Assembly: GCA_963705545.1 (NCBI GenBank)
Contig: CAVPJX010000001.1
Span: 1,550,001 to 1,614,000, forward strand
Reading direction: 5' to 3'
Origin: DATBLY01 sp963705545
Lineage (GTDB): Bacteria > Actinomycetota > UBA4738 > HRBIN12
Length of the DNA: 64,000 nt
Part shown: in pieces, positions 1-9,684 of the stretch
Layout: each line of letters begins with the position of its first letter
Position numbering within the stretch: the stretch's first letter is position 1
Made by a program: the position numbers and the translations under genes
The notes under the pieces: generated by a model
The model's database searches: none
What the model was told of the DNA's origin: nothing
Seen by the model: the letters and a program-made list of their open reading frames with translations, nothing else

Positions 1-1127
1 AGCGCGTCGTCGGTGAAGTTCACGCGGTGGTGCGCCTCGTAGCGATCGCGCAGGCCCTTGAGGATCTCGATCGTGTGCGGCACCGTCGGCTCGTCGACGG
101 TGATCGGCTGGAACCGGCGCTCGAGCGCGGCGTCCTTCTCGAGGTGCTTGCGGTACTCGTCGCGCGTGGTGGCGCCGATCGTCTGCAGCTCGCCGCGGGC
201 GAGCATCGGCTTGAGGATGCTGGCCGCGTCGATCGCGCCCTCGGCGGCGCCGGCGCCGACCAACGTGTGCAGCTCGTCGATGAACAGGATGATGTCGCCG
301 CGGGTCTTGATCTCCTTGAGCACCTTCTTGAGGCGCTCCTCGAAGTCGCCGCGGTACCGCGAGCCGGCCACCAGGGCGCCGAGGTCCAGCGTGTAGATCT
401 GCTTGCCCTTGAGCGTCTCGGGCACCTCGCCCTTGACGATGTCCTGCGAGAGCCCCTCGACGACGGCCGTCTTGCCGACCCCCGGCTCGCCGATCAGCAC
501 CGGGTTGTTCTTCGTCCGGCGCGACAGGACCTGCATGACCCGCTCGATCTCCTTCTCACGGCCGATCACGGGATCGAGCTTGTTCTCGCGGGCGAGCTGG
601 GTGAGGTTCCGGCCGAACTGGTCGAGCACCATCGAGCCCTGCTGGCCCCCCTCGGAGGACCCGCCGGGCGTCTGCTCGCCCTTGCCGCCGGTGTAGCCGG
701 ACAGCAGCTGGATCACGGTCTGGCGCACCCGGTTCAGGTCCGCCCCGAGCTTCTGCAGGACCTGCGCGGCGACGCCCTCGCCCTCGCGGATCAGGCCGAG
801 CAGGATGTGCTCGGTGCCGATGTAGTTGTGTCCGAGCTGCAGCGCCTCCCGGAGGCTGAGCTCGAGGACCTTCTTGGCGCGCGGGGTGAACGGGATATGC
901 CCGGTGGGAGCGGCCTGGCCCTGGCCGATGATCTCCTCCACCTGCTGACGGACCGCCTCGAGCGAGATGTTGAGGGACTCGAGCGCCTTGGCGGCGACCC
1001 CCTCGCCCTCGTGGATCAACCCGAGCAGGATGTGCTCGGTGCCGATGTAGTTGTGGTTGAGCATCCTCGCTTCTTCTTGCGCGAGGACCACCACGCGTCT
1101 GGCTCGGTCCGTGAAGCGTTCGAACAT
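1..1127 (-). CDS. clpC: ClpC, ATP-dependent Clp protease ATPase subunit (N-terminal part)
   Basis: AAA+ unfoldase that feeds substrates to the ClpP peptidase in the cytoplasm. The C-terminal part lies outside the window; about 375 residues are visible. Two Clp_N repeats occupy roughly residues 1-145, each with the [13 protein letters not shown] signature. The first ATPase domain follows, with Walker A GEPGVGKT at 213-220 and Walker [11 protein letters not shown] near 281-290. The ATG at 1127 begins [13 protein letters not shown], the usual ClpC start, with GGAGGA about 7 bases upstream. A TATACT -10 candidate lies about 125 bp upstream, with a strong inverted repeat between. In mycobacteria clpC follows lysS and lsr2; here a cNMP-binding gene and a receiver gene intervene and lsr2 is absent. 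Identification is secure. Confidence 0.97.
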   Translation of the reverse strand, partial: MFERFTDRARRVVVLAQEEARMLNHNYIGTEHILLGLIHEGEGVAAKALESLNISLEAVRQQVEEIIGQGQAAPTGHIPFTPRAKKVLELSLREALQLGHNYIGTEHILLGLIREGEGVAAQVLQKLGADLNRVRQTVIQLLSGYTGGKGEQTPGGSSEGGQQGSMVLDQFGRNLTQLARENKLDPVIGREKEIERVMQVLSRRTKNNPVLIGEPGVGKTAVVEGLSQDIVKGEVPETLKGKQIYTLDLGALVAGSRYRGDFEERLKKVLKEIKTRGDIILFIDELHTLVGAGAAEGAIDAASILKPMLARGELQTIGATTRDEYRKHLEKDAALERRFQPITVDEPTVPHTIEILKGLRDRYEAHHRVNFTDDA

Positions 1128-1506
1128 GTCAGCGTCCTCCGGGCCACGACACCCATGTTCCGGTCCCTCGGGGATCCTCGGACCACGTCCTACCCCCGAG
1201 TCGCGCCGGGCGCCGCACCCGTTCATCGGCCGCGGCGCCCGCTGGGAGGCAGTATACCCAGCCACCCCGATAAGCCTCGTACGCGACCTGCGTGTTCCCG
1301 AGCGACACGGACGCCTCCTTCCCCTAGGTATTCGGATGTTCTCCCGGCGAGGATTAGCTCATCGGACGACGGATGTCAGGTGAGACCGGCGGGGGATGCA
1401 GAGATCCTCACGATGTGCGTTGTCGTGGAACGGGTCGTGGTGTGACGATCGGTACGGCCTTCCCCCATCGCCGCCCGAGCGGGTGCGTGCATCGCGAGGA
1501 GGGACC
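1128..1506. other. 379-bp intergenic region between divergent clpC and receiver gene
   Basis: No convincing gene is seen here. On the clpC side there is a TATACT -10 candidate (minus strand, 1256-1251) and an inverted repeat (1207-1216 with 1232-1241). On the plus side TAGGTA at 1325-1330 is a weak -10 candidate for the receiver gene at 1507, which has GAGGAG just before its start. Short open frames crossing the region have no ribosome-binding site or recognisable product. Confidence 0.6.
1207..1256 (-). promoter_or_regulatory. clpC promoter and 5' leader inverted repeat
   Basis: TATACT at 1256-1251 on the minus strand matches a vegetative -10. Just downstream is a perfect 10-bp inverted repeat, CGGGCGCCGC (1207-1216) against GCGGCGCCCG (1232-1241), with a 15-base spacer. 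A transcript starting near 1244 would carry this hairpin at its very 5' end, or a regulator could bind the repeat as DNA. It does not match the CIRCE, HspR or ClgR consensus as I know them. Confidence 0.45.
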
Positions 1507-2004
1507 ATGCCGATCCGCGTCCTGGTCGTCGACGACCACCAGACGTTCCGGAGCGCACTCGTGTGCGCGCTCTCCTGCGTGGACGGGATCCAGGTGATCG
1601 GCGAGGCGAGCGGCGGCATCGCGGCATGTGGATCGGCGGTCGAGCTCGAGCCGGACGTGATCGTCATGGACGTCTCGATGCCGGACCTCTCCGGGATCGA
1701 TGCGATGCAACGGATCCACCGACGCCTGCCCGAGATGCCCGTGGTCTTCCTCACCGCGCGGGGCGACGCGGGCGTCCGCCGCGAGGCGCTCGGCGCCGGC
1801 GGCGCCGGCTACGTGACGAAGGGGGCGATGCTCGTCGAGATCGTCCGCGCGCTCCGGGCAGCCGCCGGCGCGGACCGCGAGCCGGAGGCGCCTCCCTCAG
1901 TCGGTGTCGCGCCGCTCGACCGACCGGAGCCGCCGGCAGAGCTCGATCAGGAGCTTCTTGGTCAGCTCGGGATGCTGGTCGAGCAAGGCGTTGAAGTCCC
2001 ATGA
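1507..2004 (+). CDS. Single-domain response regulator (receiver only)
   Basis: 165 residues. Residues 1-120 form a CheY-like receiver: acidic pair D9-D10, phosphoacceptor D55 in VIVMDVSMPD, T83 and K105 in GYVTKG. No DNA-binding domain follows. The roughly 45-residue tail is Pro/Glu-rich, and its last 108 bases are antisense to the 3' end of the cNMP-binding gene. The sequence resembles NarL/FixJ-type receivers, so a LuxR-type HTH may have been lost and the frame now runs into the neighbour. The ATG at 1507 is chosen because GAGGAGGG lies 4 bases upstream. No cognate kinase is adjacent. The receiver call is firm; whether it is functional or a relic is open. Confidence 0.85.
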   Translation: MPIRVLVVDDHQTFRSALVCALSCVDGIQVIGEASGGIAACGSAVELEPDVIVMDVSMPDLSGIDAMQRIHRRLPEMPVVFLTARGDAGVRREALGAGGAGYVTKGAMLVEIVRALRAAAGADREPEAPPSVGVAPLDRPEPPAELDQELLGQLGMLVEQGVEVP

Positions 2005-2316
2005 CGTCATCGACACGGTCCGGAGCGGGGTGACGGCCCGGACCGTCGCGGAGCGGGGGCCGCCGTCGAGGAGGGACATCTCGCCGAAGTAGGCCCCGGG
2101 CCCGAGGGTCGTGTGGATCGTGCCGTCGACCTCCACCTCGGCGTCGCCCTGCGTGATCGTGTGGAAGCCCACCCCGGACTCCCCCTGCCGGGCGATCTCC
2201 TTCCCCGCCGGGAACTCGACCTCCTTGGCGATCGCAGCCACGCGCTCGAGGTCCTTGTCGCCGAAGCCCGAGAAGAGCGGCACGGACCGGATCCGTGCGA
2301 TCAGGTCATCCGTCAT
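1897..2316 (-). CDS. Cyclic-nucleotide-binding domain protein (no HTH)
   Basis: 139 residues, essentially one cNMP-binding beta-barrel (Crp/PKA-R type). The phosphate-binding cassette FGEMSLLDGGPRSATVRA lies near residues 77-94 and keeps the Glu, and the Arg followed by Ser/Ala, typical of cAMP binding. There is no C-terminal helix-turn-helix, so it is not a Crp-type transcription factor by itself; it may work through a partner. The ATG at 2316 has a G-rich Shine-Dalgarno and a TATGCT -10 candidate at 2352-2347 (minus strand). Its 3' end overlaps the receiver gene by 108 bp in antisense. A class III adenylate cyclase fused to a receiver is encoded about 22 kb away, a possible cAMP source (inference). 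Confidence 0.88.
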   Translation of the reverse strand: MTDDLIARIRSVPLFSGFGDKDLERVAAIAKEVEFPAGKEIARQGESGVGFHTITQGDAEVEVDGTIHTTLGPGAYFGEMSLLDGGPRSATVRAVTPLRTVSMTSWDFNALLDQHPELTKKLLIELCRRLRSVERRDTD

Positions 2317-2389
2317 CGGGTCCCCCCATCGGATACGGACGGGCGGAGCATATCCCGAGCCCGTCGCCCGGCGCTCGGGCGGCCTGCGC

Positions 2390-3923
<1,534 letters not shown>

Positions 3924-3931
<8 letters not shown>

Positions 3932-4703
3932 CGACCACCACCGCGTTCTTCTCGAACACCAGCCGAAGACCCTCGAGCGTGAGCCAGGGCTCGTGATGCT
4001 CGATCGTGTGGCAATGCGGGATCACGACGGGGGCGAGCCCGCCCGTGGCGACGGTGGTGGCCCCGGGGAGCTCCGCGCGGATCCGCTCGACGATCCCGTC
4101 GACCTCGCCGGCCGTGCCGAAGATCAGTCCGGCCTGCAAGGCTTCGACCGTGCTCTTGCCGATCGCTGAGTGCGGCGCCGACAGCTCGACCCGGGTCAGG
4201 CGGGCCGCCCGCGAGAACAGGCTCTCCGCCGAGACCTGCAACCCCGGCGCGATCACGCCCCCGAGGAACTCGCCGGCTCCTGAGACGATGTCGAAGTTCG
4301 TGCCCGTCCCGAAGTCGACGACGATCGCCGGGCCGCCGAACCGCGTGAACGCCGCGAGCGCGTTCACGACGCGGTCAGCGCCGACCTCACGCGGGTTGTC
4401 GGTGAGGACCGGGACCCCCGTCTTCGTCCCGGGGCCGACGATCACCGGAGGGAACGGCAGGTAGCGCTCGGCCAGCTCCCGGATCGCGTGCGTCACGTCG
4501 GGGACCACTGACGCGACCACGACGCCCGAGACCGCCCCTTCGAAGGACCATCCCCGCTGCCCCAGGAGGCCCGCGATCATCAGGGCGAGCTCATCCGAGG
4601 TTCGCTCCGGCTGCGTCGACACACGCCAGGTGTGAGCGAGCGTCGGCCCGTCGAAGACCCCCAGGACGATCTCGGTGTTGCCGACGTCGGCGGCGAGGAG
4701 CAT
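3924..4703 (-). CDS. coaX: Type III pantothenate kinase
   Basis: 259 residues. It phosphorylates pantothenate, the first step from vitamin B5 to coenzyme A. The N-terminus MLLAADVGNTEIVLGVF carries the DxGNT phosphate-1 motif of the acetate kinase/Hsc70 fold. Further family motifs are a GADRVVNALAA segment and VDFGTGTNFD. The ATG at 4703 fits the family start. A GTG at 4766 that overlaps the panC stop would add 21 unusual residues and is less likely. The 3' end overlaps lysS by 8 bases. panC lies 59 bp upstream; panD, which sits between panC and coaX in mycobacteria, is missing here. Confidence 0.95.
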
Positions 4704-4762
4704 CAGGCGTGCATCGTCGCCCACGCGGTCGCCGGGCGACAACCGCAGGACGACCCGAGCCG

Positions 4763-5617
4763 TCACTCAGGCAGGGGCAGCGACAGGTTGTCGATCAGCC
4801 GCGCCGAAGGGAACCGCACCGCGACGATCGCGCGAGACCCCTGGCCCACGCGCGCGACGGGCACGAAGGTGGCGTCGTCGACGACGGCGACGTAGTCCGG
4901 CCGCACCAGGGGGGTCGCGCCGATCTCACGCGCCATCGCCGCCACGAGCACGGCGGGATCCCCCTCGCCGGCCCGCGACCGAACCGCGGCCTCCGAGAGC
5001 GCGATGAACAAGCACGACGCCTGCTCGCGCTCCTCGGCCGACAGGTAGGCGTTGCGCGAGGACCGGGCCAGCCCGTCGGGCTCCCGGACGGTGGGACACG
5101 CGACCATGCGGACCGCGATCGCCTCCCGCTCGACCATCCGCCGGACCAAGAAGAGTTGCTGGGCGTCCTTCTCGCCGAAGCACGCCGCGTCGGGGCCGAC
5201 CACCGTGAGCAGACGGTGGACGGCCGTCAGGACGCCGGCGAAGTGCCCAGGGCGAGCGACGCCTTCGAAGGTTCCGCCCACCGGTCCGGGATCCGGCCTC
5301 GGCAGGTCGAGGCCGGGCGGATACATCTCCTCGGCGCCCGGCGCCCAGACCGCGTCGACGCCCGCATCGCGGCAGCGCTCGAGGTCCCCGGCCTCGTCCC
5401 GCGGGTAGCGAGCCAGGTCCTCGCCGGGTGCGAACTGGAGCGGGTTGACGAAGATCGAGACCACGACCGCATCCGCCTCGACGTGTGCGCGATCGATCAG
5501 CGACCGGTGACCCTCGTGGAGTGCCCCCATCGTCGGCACCAGGGCGACGCTCCCGCCGCCGGCGCGACGCGACCGGACCCATGCCGCGACCCGGTCCGCC
5601 TCCCGGATCAGCTCCAA
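4763..5617 (-). CDS. panC: Pantothenate synthetase
   Basis: 284 residues. It condenses pantoate and beta-alanine to pantothenate using ATP. Visible motifs are VPTMGALHEGHRSL, which contains the HxGH signature, FVNPLQFAPGEDLARYPR, a KDAQQL segment and SSRNAYLS near 180-190. No ATG or GTG is available in frame near the expected N-terminus. A TTG at 5617, inside the 3' end of the upstream DUF2520 gene, gives a protein of normal length, and GGAGG lies 13 bases before it. The overlap of 10 bases implies coupling with the upstream gene. With coaX this supplies two steps of CoA synthesis; panB and panD are not in the window. Confidence 0.94.
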   Translation of the reverse strand: MELIREADRVAAWVRSRRAGGGSVALVPTMGALHEGHRSLIDRAHVEADAVVVSIFVNPLQFAPGEDLARYPRDEAGDLERCRDAGVDAVWAPGAEEMYPPGLDLPRPDPGPVGGTFEGVARPGHFAGVLTAVHRLLTVVGPDAACFGEKDAQQLFLVRRMVEREAIAVRMVACPTVREPDGLARSSRNAYLSAEEREQASCLFIALSEAAVRSRAGEGDPAVLVAAMAREIGATPLVRPDYVAVVDDATFVPVARVGQGSRAIVAVRFPSARLIDNLSLPLPE

Positions 5618-6471
5618 CGGGCGAGCACCGCCTCCACCTCGGCGCGCGCGTCCGGCTCGAGGCGTCCCCCGGCCGTCGCCAGGTCGAGCGCCATCCGTCC
5701 GAGCGCGACGTAGGCCGGCACCGCCGCAGGGGCGACCTCGGCGAGCGCCGTGAGGTTCCGCTCGATCGTGTGGGCATCGCCGCGCACCGCGGGCCCGGTG
5801 AGGGCACCAACGGTGCCGAGTCGCTCGACGTTGTCCAGGGTCGCCCGCTGCAGCGGCAGCATCGCCGCCGCCGGATCCGGGACGCCCGCCTCGCGGAACA
5901 GGCCTTCGGCGACCGCGGAGAGGACGACGAGGTCGTTCGACGCGATCACCGCGGCCGCGTGGTACCGGGGACGCATCGCGTCGTTCAGGCGGAACGGCCG
6001 CGCGCCCACATCGCGGGCGAGGCGCTCCCCCAGCTCGAGCCCCTCGTCGTCGTCGGCCGTGACGGCCGCGGCCGACCCCGCCAGGCGCTCGATCGCGCCA
6101 TCCACGTCGGCGAAGGTCTGGAGCGGATGGATCGCTAGGCGTCGGCCGTCCACGTCGACCACGAGGCCGAGGACGTCGAGCCCGGAGGCGCCGGACAGGT
6201 GCGCGACCCACGCCCCCGGACGCACCCCGCCGCCGGCGACGATCTCGCCGACCGTGCCGGGGATCGCGTCGTCGGGGACCGCGACCAGCGTGAGGTCGGC
6301 GCGGGCGGCGGAGCCGGCCGCGTCGAGGACCGGCACCCCGGGGAGGTAGCGGGCCGCGCGCTCGCGCGTGGGCCCGCGACCGGAGACCGCGACGATCCGG
6401 TGCCCGGCGCGCTGCAGCAGCACGGCGACGGCGGTCCCCACCCGGCCGGCACCCACCACCGCGACGTCCAT
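5608..6471 (-). CDS. Rossmann-like / DUF2520 protein
   Basis: 287 residues. The N-terminus MDVAVVGAGRVGTAVAVLL is a dinucleotide-binding Rossmann fold with GxGxxG at 7-12. The C-terminal half is the all-alpha DUF2520 domain, including RYHAAAVIASNDLV. The family looks like a 6-phosphogluconate- or ketopantoate-reductase-type dehydrogenase, but its substrate is not established. It is found just before panC in actinobacteria (Rv3603c in M. tuberculosis, from memory), so a role in pantoate supply is often suggested; that remains inference. The ATG at 6471 starts exactly at the Rossmann strand. The stop overlaps panC. Confidence 0.9.
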   Translation of the reverse strand: MDVAVVGAGRVGTAVAVLLQRAGHRIVAVSGRGPTRERAARYLPGVPVLDAAGSAARADLTLVAVPDDAIPGTVGEIVAGGGVRPGAWVAHLSGASGLDVLGLVVDVDGRRLAIHPLQTFADVDGAIERLAGSAAAVTADDDEGLELGERLARDVGARPFRLNDAMRPRYHAAAVIASNDLVVLSAVAEGLFREAGVPDPAAAMLPLQRATLDNVERLGTVGALTGPAVRGDAHTIERNLTALAEVAPAAVPAYVALGRMALDLATAGGRLEPDARAEVEAVLARWS

Positions 6472-6494
6472 CCGCCGCGAGTATCCCAAGCCCG

Positions 6495-7889
6495 TCAGGG
6501 GATCCAGACGATCGGCCCGTCGGGCGGCGGTGCGTCGGCCGGGAGCCTCATCGGGATGAGAGCGCCGTCGCGGATGTACGACAGGGTCGAATCGTCCACG
6601 ACGAACGCGTCGCCGCGTTCGGAGAACGCGGCGGAGGCGAGGCCCGAGCTCGGGCCCAGGAAGTGGGGGGGATCGAGCCCGTCGCCCGCGCCGCCGTCGA
6701 GCACGAAGAGGCCCGTCAGCTCCCCCCAACGGCCTTCGGCGATCACGGAGAGCGAGTCGATCGTCCACGCCAGCACGCGTTCGAGCGCGAAGGGCCGCCC
6801 TGGCGTCCCGTAGGCGATCGGGCCGGTGTCACCGAGGCCGCGGAAGAACAGCGAGACGTCCCCGCCCAGCACCTCCGCGCCGCCGTACGTGTCCGACTCC
6901 CCCGGGGTCGGCACCACCAACAGGTCGCTCGTCGGCGAGACGGAGACCATCGTGTGGTCGCGCAGGATCCGATGCGCGTGGACGCCGGCGAAGTAGACGT
7001 CGGTCCGGCCGTCGCGTCGGAGGGTGAAGAACGTGACGAGGGACGCGCGCCCGATCGTCGTCACGCGGCCGCAGAGGCGGTCCCGCTCGTACTGGCGATC
7101 GCGGTCGAGGGTGGCCAGGCGCACGAGGTCGATCGTCACGTGCTGCAGGCATCCGTCGACCAGCGACCCGTCGCGGAGGGCGGCGACGGTCATCCCGCGC
7201 CCGTCCCACGCGATCCGGTCCCCGCCGATCAGCCGAACGGGCCGGTCGTCCGGCTCGAGGAACCGCAGGACGGACGCCTGGAGCCCGCCGCCGGCGACAC
7301 GCGAGGTGACCCCGACCCAACCGGGGTTCGCGCCGTAGGCGTCGATCAGCTCGGCGGGCGAGGGGACGAGCGGCCCCCGTCGCAGCTCGCCCGACACGAG
7401 GTCCCATCGCCACAGCGCAGACGTCCCGTCCCCGCGATCGACCGCGTACACGAGGGTCCCGGTGAGCCCGGGCGGGGGGGCGACGGCGTCTCCGGACCGT
7501 CCGGGGGCCTGGGCCGCGAGCCAGCCCCCGATCGCGACCGCGACGAGGGCGACGGCGACGAACGACGCGACGCCGCGCGCCCGGCCGCGCGGCGTCGGTG
7601 CGCCATCGGGCGCGACCGGGACCTCCGGCTCCGCCGTCGGTCGGCTCCGGGATCCCGACACGGATCGAGACGCTGGGCCCGTCGGCGCGCCGGGGCCCCG
7701 CGGGAGGGCGGGCGATCTCCCGAGGGACGGCGTCGGCCTCGCCGTCCCGGGCGGGGTCGACGCGGATGTCCCGGCCGCGGCACGCGCGGCCCGGGCGGAT
7801 CCCATCCGGTAGAGCGGCTCTCCGCATCGCGGGCAGCGTCGGGCCGGAGCGCCCGACCAGTCGCAGCGGAGGCAGAACGGGTCGCTCAC
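6495..7889 (-). CDS. Zinc-ribbon, single-TM, beta-propeller-like protein of unknown function
   Basis: 464 residues. A short zinc ribbon is at the extreme N-terminus: CLRCDWSG followed by CPRCGEPL, a CxxC pair spaced like zinc_ribbon_2. A disordered Pro/Ser/Arg-rich linker follows, then one hydrophobic segment near residues 120-140 (VASFVAVALVAVAIGGWLAA). The remaining roughly 320 residues are beta-rich, with repeated segments such as GTLVYAVDRGDGTSALWRWD that resemble WD40/TolB-like propeller blades. The GTG at 7889 overlaps the folK stop (GTGA), so it is co-translated with the folate genes. Predicted topology puts the ribbon in the cytoplasm and the propeller outside. I do not recognise a named family. 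Confidence 0.75.
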   Translation of the reverse strand: MSDPFCLRCDWSGAPARRCPRCGEPLYRMGSARAARAAAGTSASTPPGTARPTPSLGRSPALPRGPGAPTGPASRSVSGSRSRPTAEPEVPVAPDGAPTPRGRARGVASFVAVALVAVAIGGWLAAQAPGRSGDAVAPPPGLTGTLVYAVDRGDGTSALWRWDLVSGELRRGPLVPSPAELIDAYGANPGWVGVTSRVAGGGLQASVLRFLEPDDRPVRLIGGDRIAWDGRGMTVAALRDGSLVDGCLQHVTIDLVRLATLDRDRQYERDRLCGRVTTIGRASLVTFFTLRRDGRTDVYFAGVHAHRILRDHTMVSVSPTSDLLVVPTPGESDTYGGAEVLGGDVSLFFRGLGDTGPIAYGTPGRPFALERVLAWTIDSLSVIAEGRWGELTGLFVLDGGAGDGLDPPHFLGPSSGLASAAFSERGDAFVVDDSTLSYIRDGALIPMRLPADAPPPDGPIVWIP

Positions 7890-8392
7890 GGGACCGTGGG
7901 CAGCGGCGGGGCGAACGGGCGCGCACCGCCGACCGCGTCGGGACCGAGCCGGATGTCGACCAGTCGCCGACCGCCGGGCAGCGCCAGGTCCGGCTCGAGC
8001 TCGAGCAGCGGCATCAGGACGAACGCCCGCTCGGCGAGCCGCGGGTGCGGCACGACCAGGTCCGGCTCGTCGATCGCGCGATCGCCGACGAGCAACACGT
8101 CCACGTCGATCGTGCGCGGACCCCAACGGACCTCACGCACGCGTCCGAGCGCCGCCTCCACGCGGTGCGCCGCCGCGAGCAGGGCGCGCGGATCCCCGTC
8201 CGCCTCGACCTCGATCACGGCGTTGAGGAAGTCGGACTGCGGGGGGCCGCCGACCGGATCGGTCTCCCAGATCCGCGAGGACCGGATGATGCGGATCCCT
8301 TCGTCGTCGCGCAGCAGTCGGACCGCGTCGCGCAGGTGCGCCAGTCGATCCTCGATGTTCGACCCGAGCCCGAGGAAGGCCCGTTCGCTCAT
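7886..8392 (-). CDS. folK: 2-amino-4-hydroxy-6-hydroxymethyldihydropteridine pyrophosphokinase
   Basis: 168 residues. It transfers pyrophosphate from ATP to hydroxymethyl-dihydropterin in folate synthesis. The N-terminus FLGLGSNIEDR is the family signature. RWGPRTIDVDVLL carries the two Mg2+-binding Asp residues (DxD), and PHPRLAERAFVLMPL is the conserved C-terminal block. It starts 6 bases after folB stops and overlaps the downstream zinc-ribbon gene by 4 bases. This is the normal folB-folK order in actinobacteria. Confidence 0.96.
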   Translation of the reverse strand: MSERAFLGLGSNIEDRLAHLRDAVRLLRDDEGIRIIRSSRIWETDPVGGPPQSDFLNAVIEVEADGDPRALLAAAHRVEAALGRVREVRWGPRTIDVDVLLVGDRAIDEPDLVVPHPRLAERAFVLMPLLELEPDLALPGGRRLVDIRLGPDAVGGARPFAPPLPTVP

Positions 8393-8398
8393 CGTTGG

Positions 8399-8752
8399 TC
8401 AGTCCCCTCCAGCGGTGGCGGCCGCGGCGACGCCGTCGATCCCGAGCCGCCCGGCCGCGTTCGGCTTGTGCACGATGGCCGTCACGCGCGTGACGTTGTC
8501 CAGCCCGAACACCGCGGCCGCGATCGCGCGCGCCAGCACCTCGATCAGGTCGAAGGATCGCTCCTCGATCACCGACCGGACCGCGTCGGTGATCGCTCGG
8601 TAGTCGGCCGTGGCGAGGATGTCGTCCCCGGAGACCGTGACGTCGAGGTCGAGATCCACCACGAACGGTTGAGGGTCGTCCTTCTCGCCGGGACTGGCGC
8701 CGTGACGGCCCTCGCCGCGGATCCCGGACAGGAACAGCTTCGCGGTGCTCAC
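8399..8752 (-). CDS. folB: Dihydroneopterin aldolase
   Basis: 117 residues, typical for FolB. It converts dihydroneopterin to hydroxymethyl-dihydropterin and glycolaldehyde. Seen are FLSGIRGEGRHGASPGEK at the start, the DYRAITDAVRSVIE segment, the FDLIEVLARAIA helix with the pterin-binding Glu, and a late VHKPNA containing the catalytic Lys. The GTG at 8752 overlaps the last bases of the upstream alpha/beta hydrolase gene. It lies between folP (one gene away) and folK. Confidence 0.95.
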   Translation of the reverse strand: MSTAKLFLSGIRGEGRHGASPGEKDDPQPFVVDLDLDVTVSGDDILATADYRAITDAVRSVIEERSFDLIEVLARAIAAAVFGLDNVTRVTAIVHKPNAAGRLGIDGVAAAATAGGD

Positions 8753-9684
8753 GCGTCCTCCTCCTCGTCGTCGTCATCTTCCTCCAGGCCGGCCATCTCG
8801 ACCCAGGGAGGCTTCCGCTCGAGCTGGATCGTGACGATGCCCTCATCTCCGTGGCCGTGGGGCGCGTGGAGGAACCGGGCCCGCAGGTACTCGAAGATCA
8901 TCGGGACGAGGGTCTCGGGAGCCTCGTCCATCAGGAAGTGGCCGCAGCCGGGCAGGAGGCCCAGGGTCGAGGTCGGGATCGCCTCGTTCAGGCGTTCGCC
9001 GATCGCGGATGGGTAGAACGGGTCCTGCTCGCCCCAGAAGATCAGGACCGGGATCTCGAGCCTCCCGAGCTCCACCTCGCGGTCGGCGAGGCCCGTCCCG
9101 TCGATCTGCCGGACGTACCGGAAGAAGGACGCGACGCCGTCCGCCCCCGACCACGACCGGAGGTACGCCTCGACGTCGTCGGGCGGGAGGCGATCGGGCT
9201 CGACCATGCCGAAGCGCAGGCTCGCGCGGATGCCGGCCGCGACCAGTTCCTCGACCTCCTGGGCCTCGGGCGTGTCCTGGATCTCGCGGGTCGCCGCCGT
9301 CGGCCACGCGTCGAACGCCGAGCTCGCGAGCAGGACCATCGCCTCCACGCCGCGCCGGTCCAGGGCGAGGAGCTGGGCGATCCCGCCGCCGTACGAATGC
9401 CCGATCACGGCGCACCGGTCGACGTCGAGGCCATCGAGGAGCTCGCTCGTGTAGCCCGCCTGGGCCACCAGGTCCAGGGGCACGCCGGCGGGTCGCTCGG
9501 AATCGCCCGTGCCCAGCTGATCGGGGACGATCACGCGGAACCGCGACGACAGGACCGGAACCGCGTGCCGCCACACGTACGACGACTGCGGGAACCCGTG
9601 GAGGAGGACGACCGCCGGGCCCTCACCCTCCTCCCGGTACGCGAGCTCGCCGCCGGAGGTCCGGAACCGGCCGGCGGGGGTCAC
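8749..9684 (-). CDS. Alpha/beta hydrolase with acidic C-terminal tail
   Basis: 311 residues. An alpha/beta-hydrolase fold of the epoxide-hydrolase/haloalkane-dehalogenase-like type: oxyanion motif LLHGFPQSSYVW, nucleophile elbow GHSYGG with Ser97, acid Asp221 in FWGEQDPFYP and base His249 in GCGHFLMDE. The Ser nucleophile argues for an esterase-like enzyme rather than an epoxide hydrolase or dehalogenase, which use Asp. Substrate unknown. The protein ends in a run of eleven residues that are almost all Asp/Glu. GTG at 9684 overlaps the folP stop, and its own stop overlaps the folB start. It is an insertion in the otherwise standard folP-folB-folK order. Confidence 0.88.
   Translation of the reverse strand: MTPAGRFRTSGGELAYREEGEGPAVVLLHGFPQSSYVWRHAVPVLSSRFRVIVPDQLGTGDSERPAGVPLDLVAQAGYTSELLDGLDVDRCAVIGHSYGGGIAQLLALDRRGVEAMVLLASSAFDAWPTAATREIQDTPEAQEVEELVAAGIRASLRFGMVEPDRLPPDDVEAYLRSWSGADGVASFFRYVRQIDGTGLADREVELGRLEIPVLIFWGEQDPFYPSAIGERLNEAIPTSTLGLLPGCGHFLMDEAPETLVPMIFEYLRARFLHAPHGHGDEGIVTIQLERKPPWVEMAGLEEDDDDEEEDA

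Noticed and set aside
27..1445. A 472-codon plus-strand open frame across clpC
   Set aside because: It is antisense to a clear ClpC and reads as Leu/Asp/Arg-rich shadow sequence; G+C-rich coding DNA leaves long open antisense frames.
9022..9684. Calling the alpha/beta hydrolase an epoxide hydrolase or haloalkane dehalogenase
   Set aside because: The nucleophile position is Ser97 (GHSYGG), whereas those enzymes use Asp.
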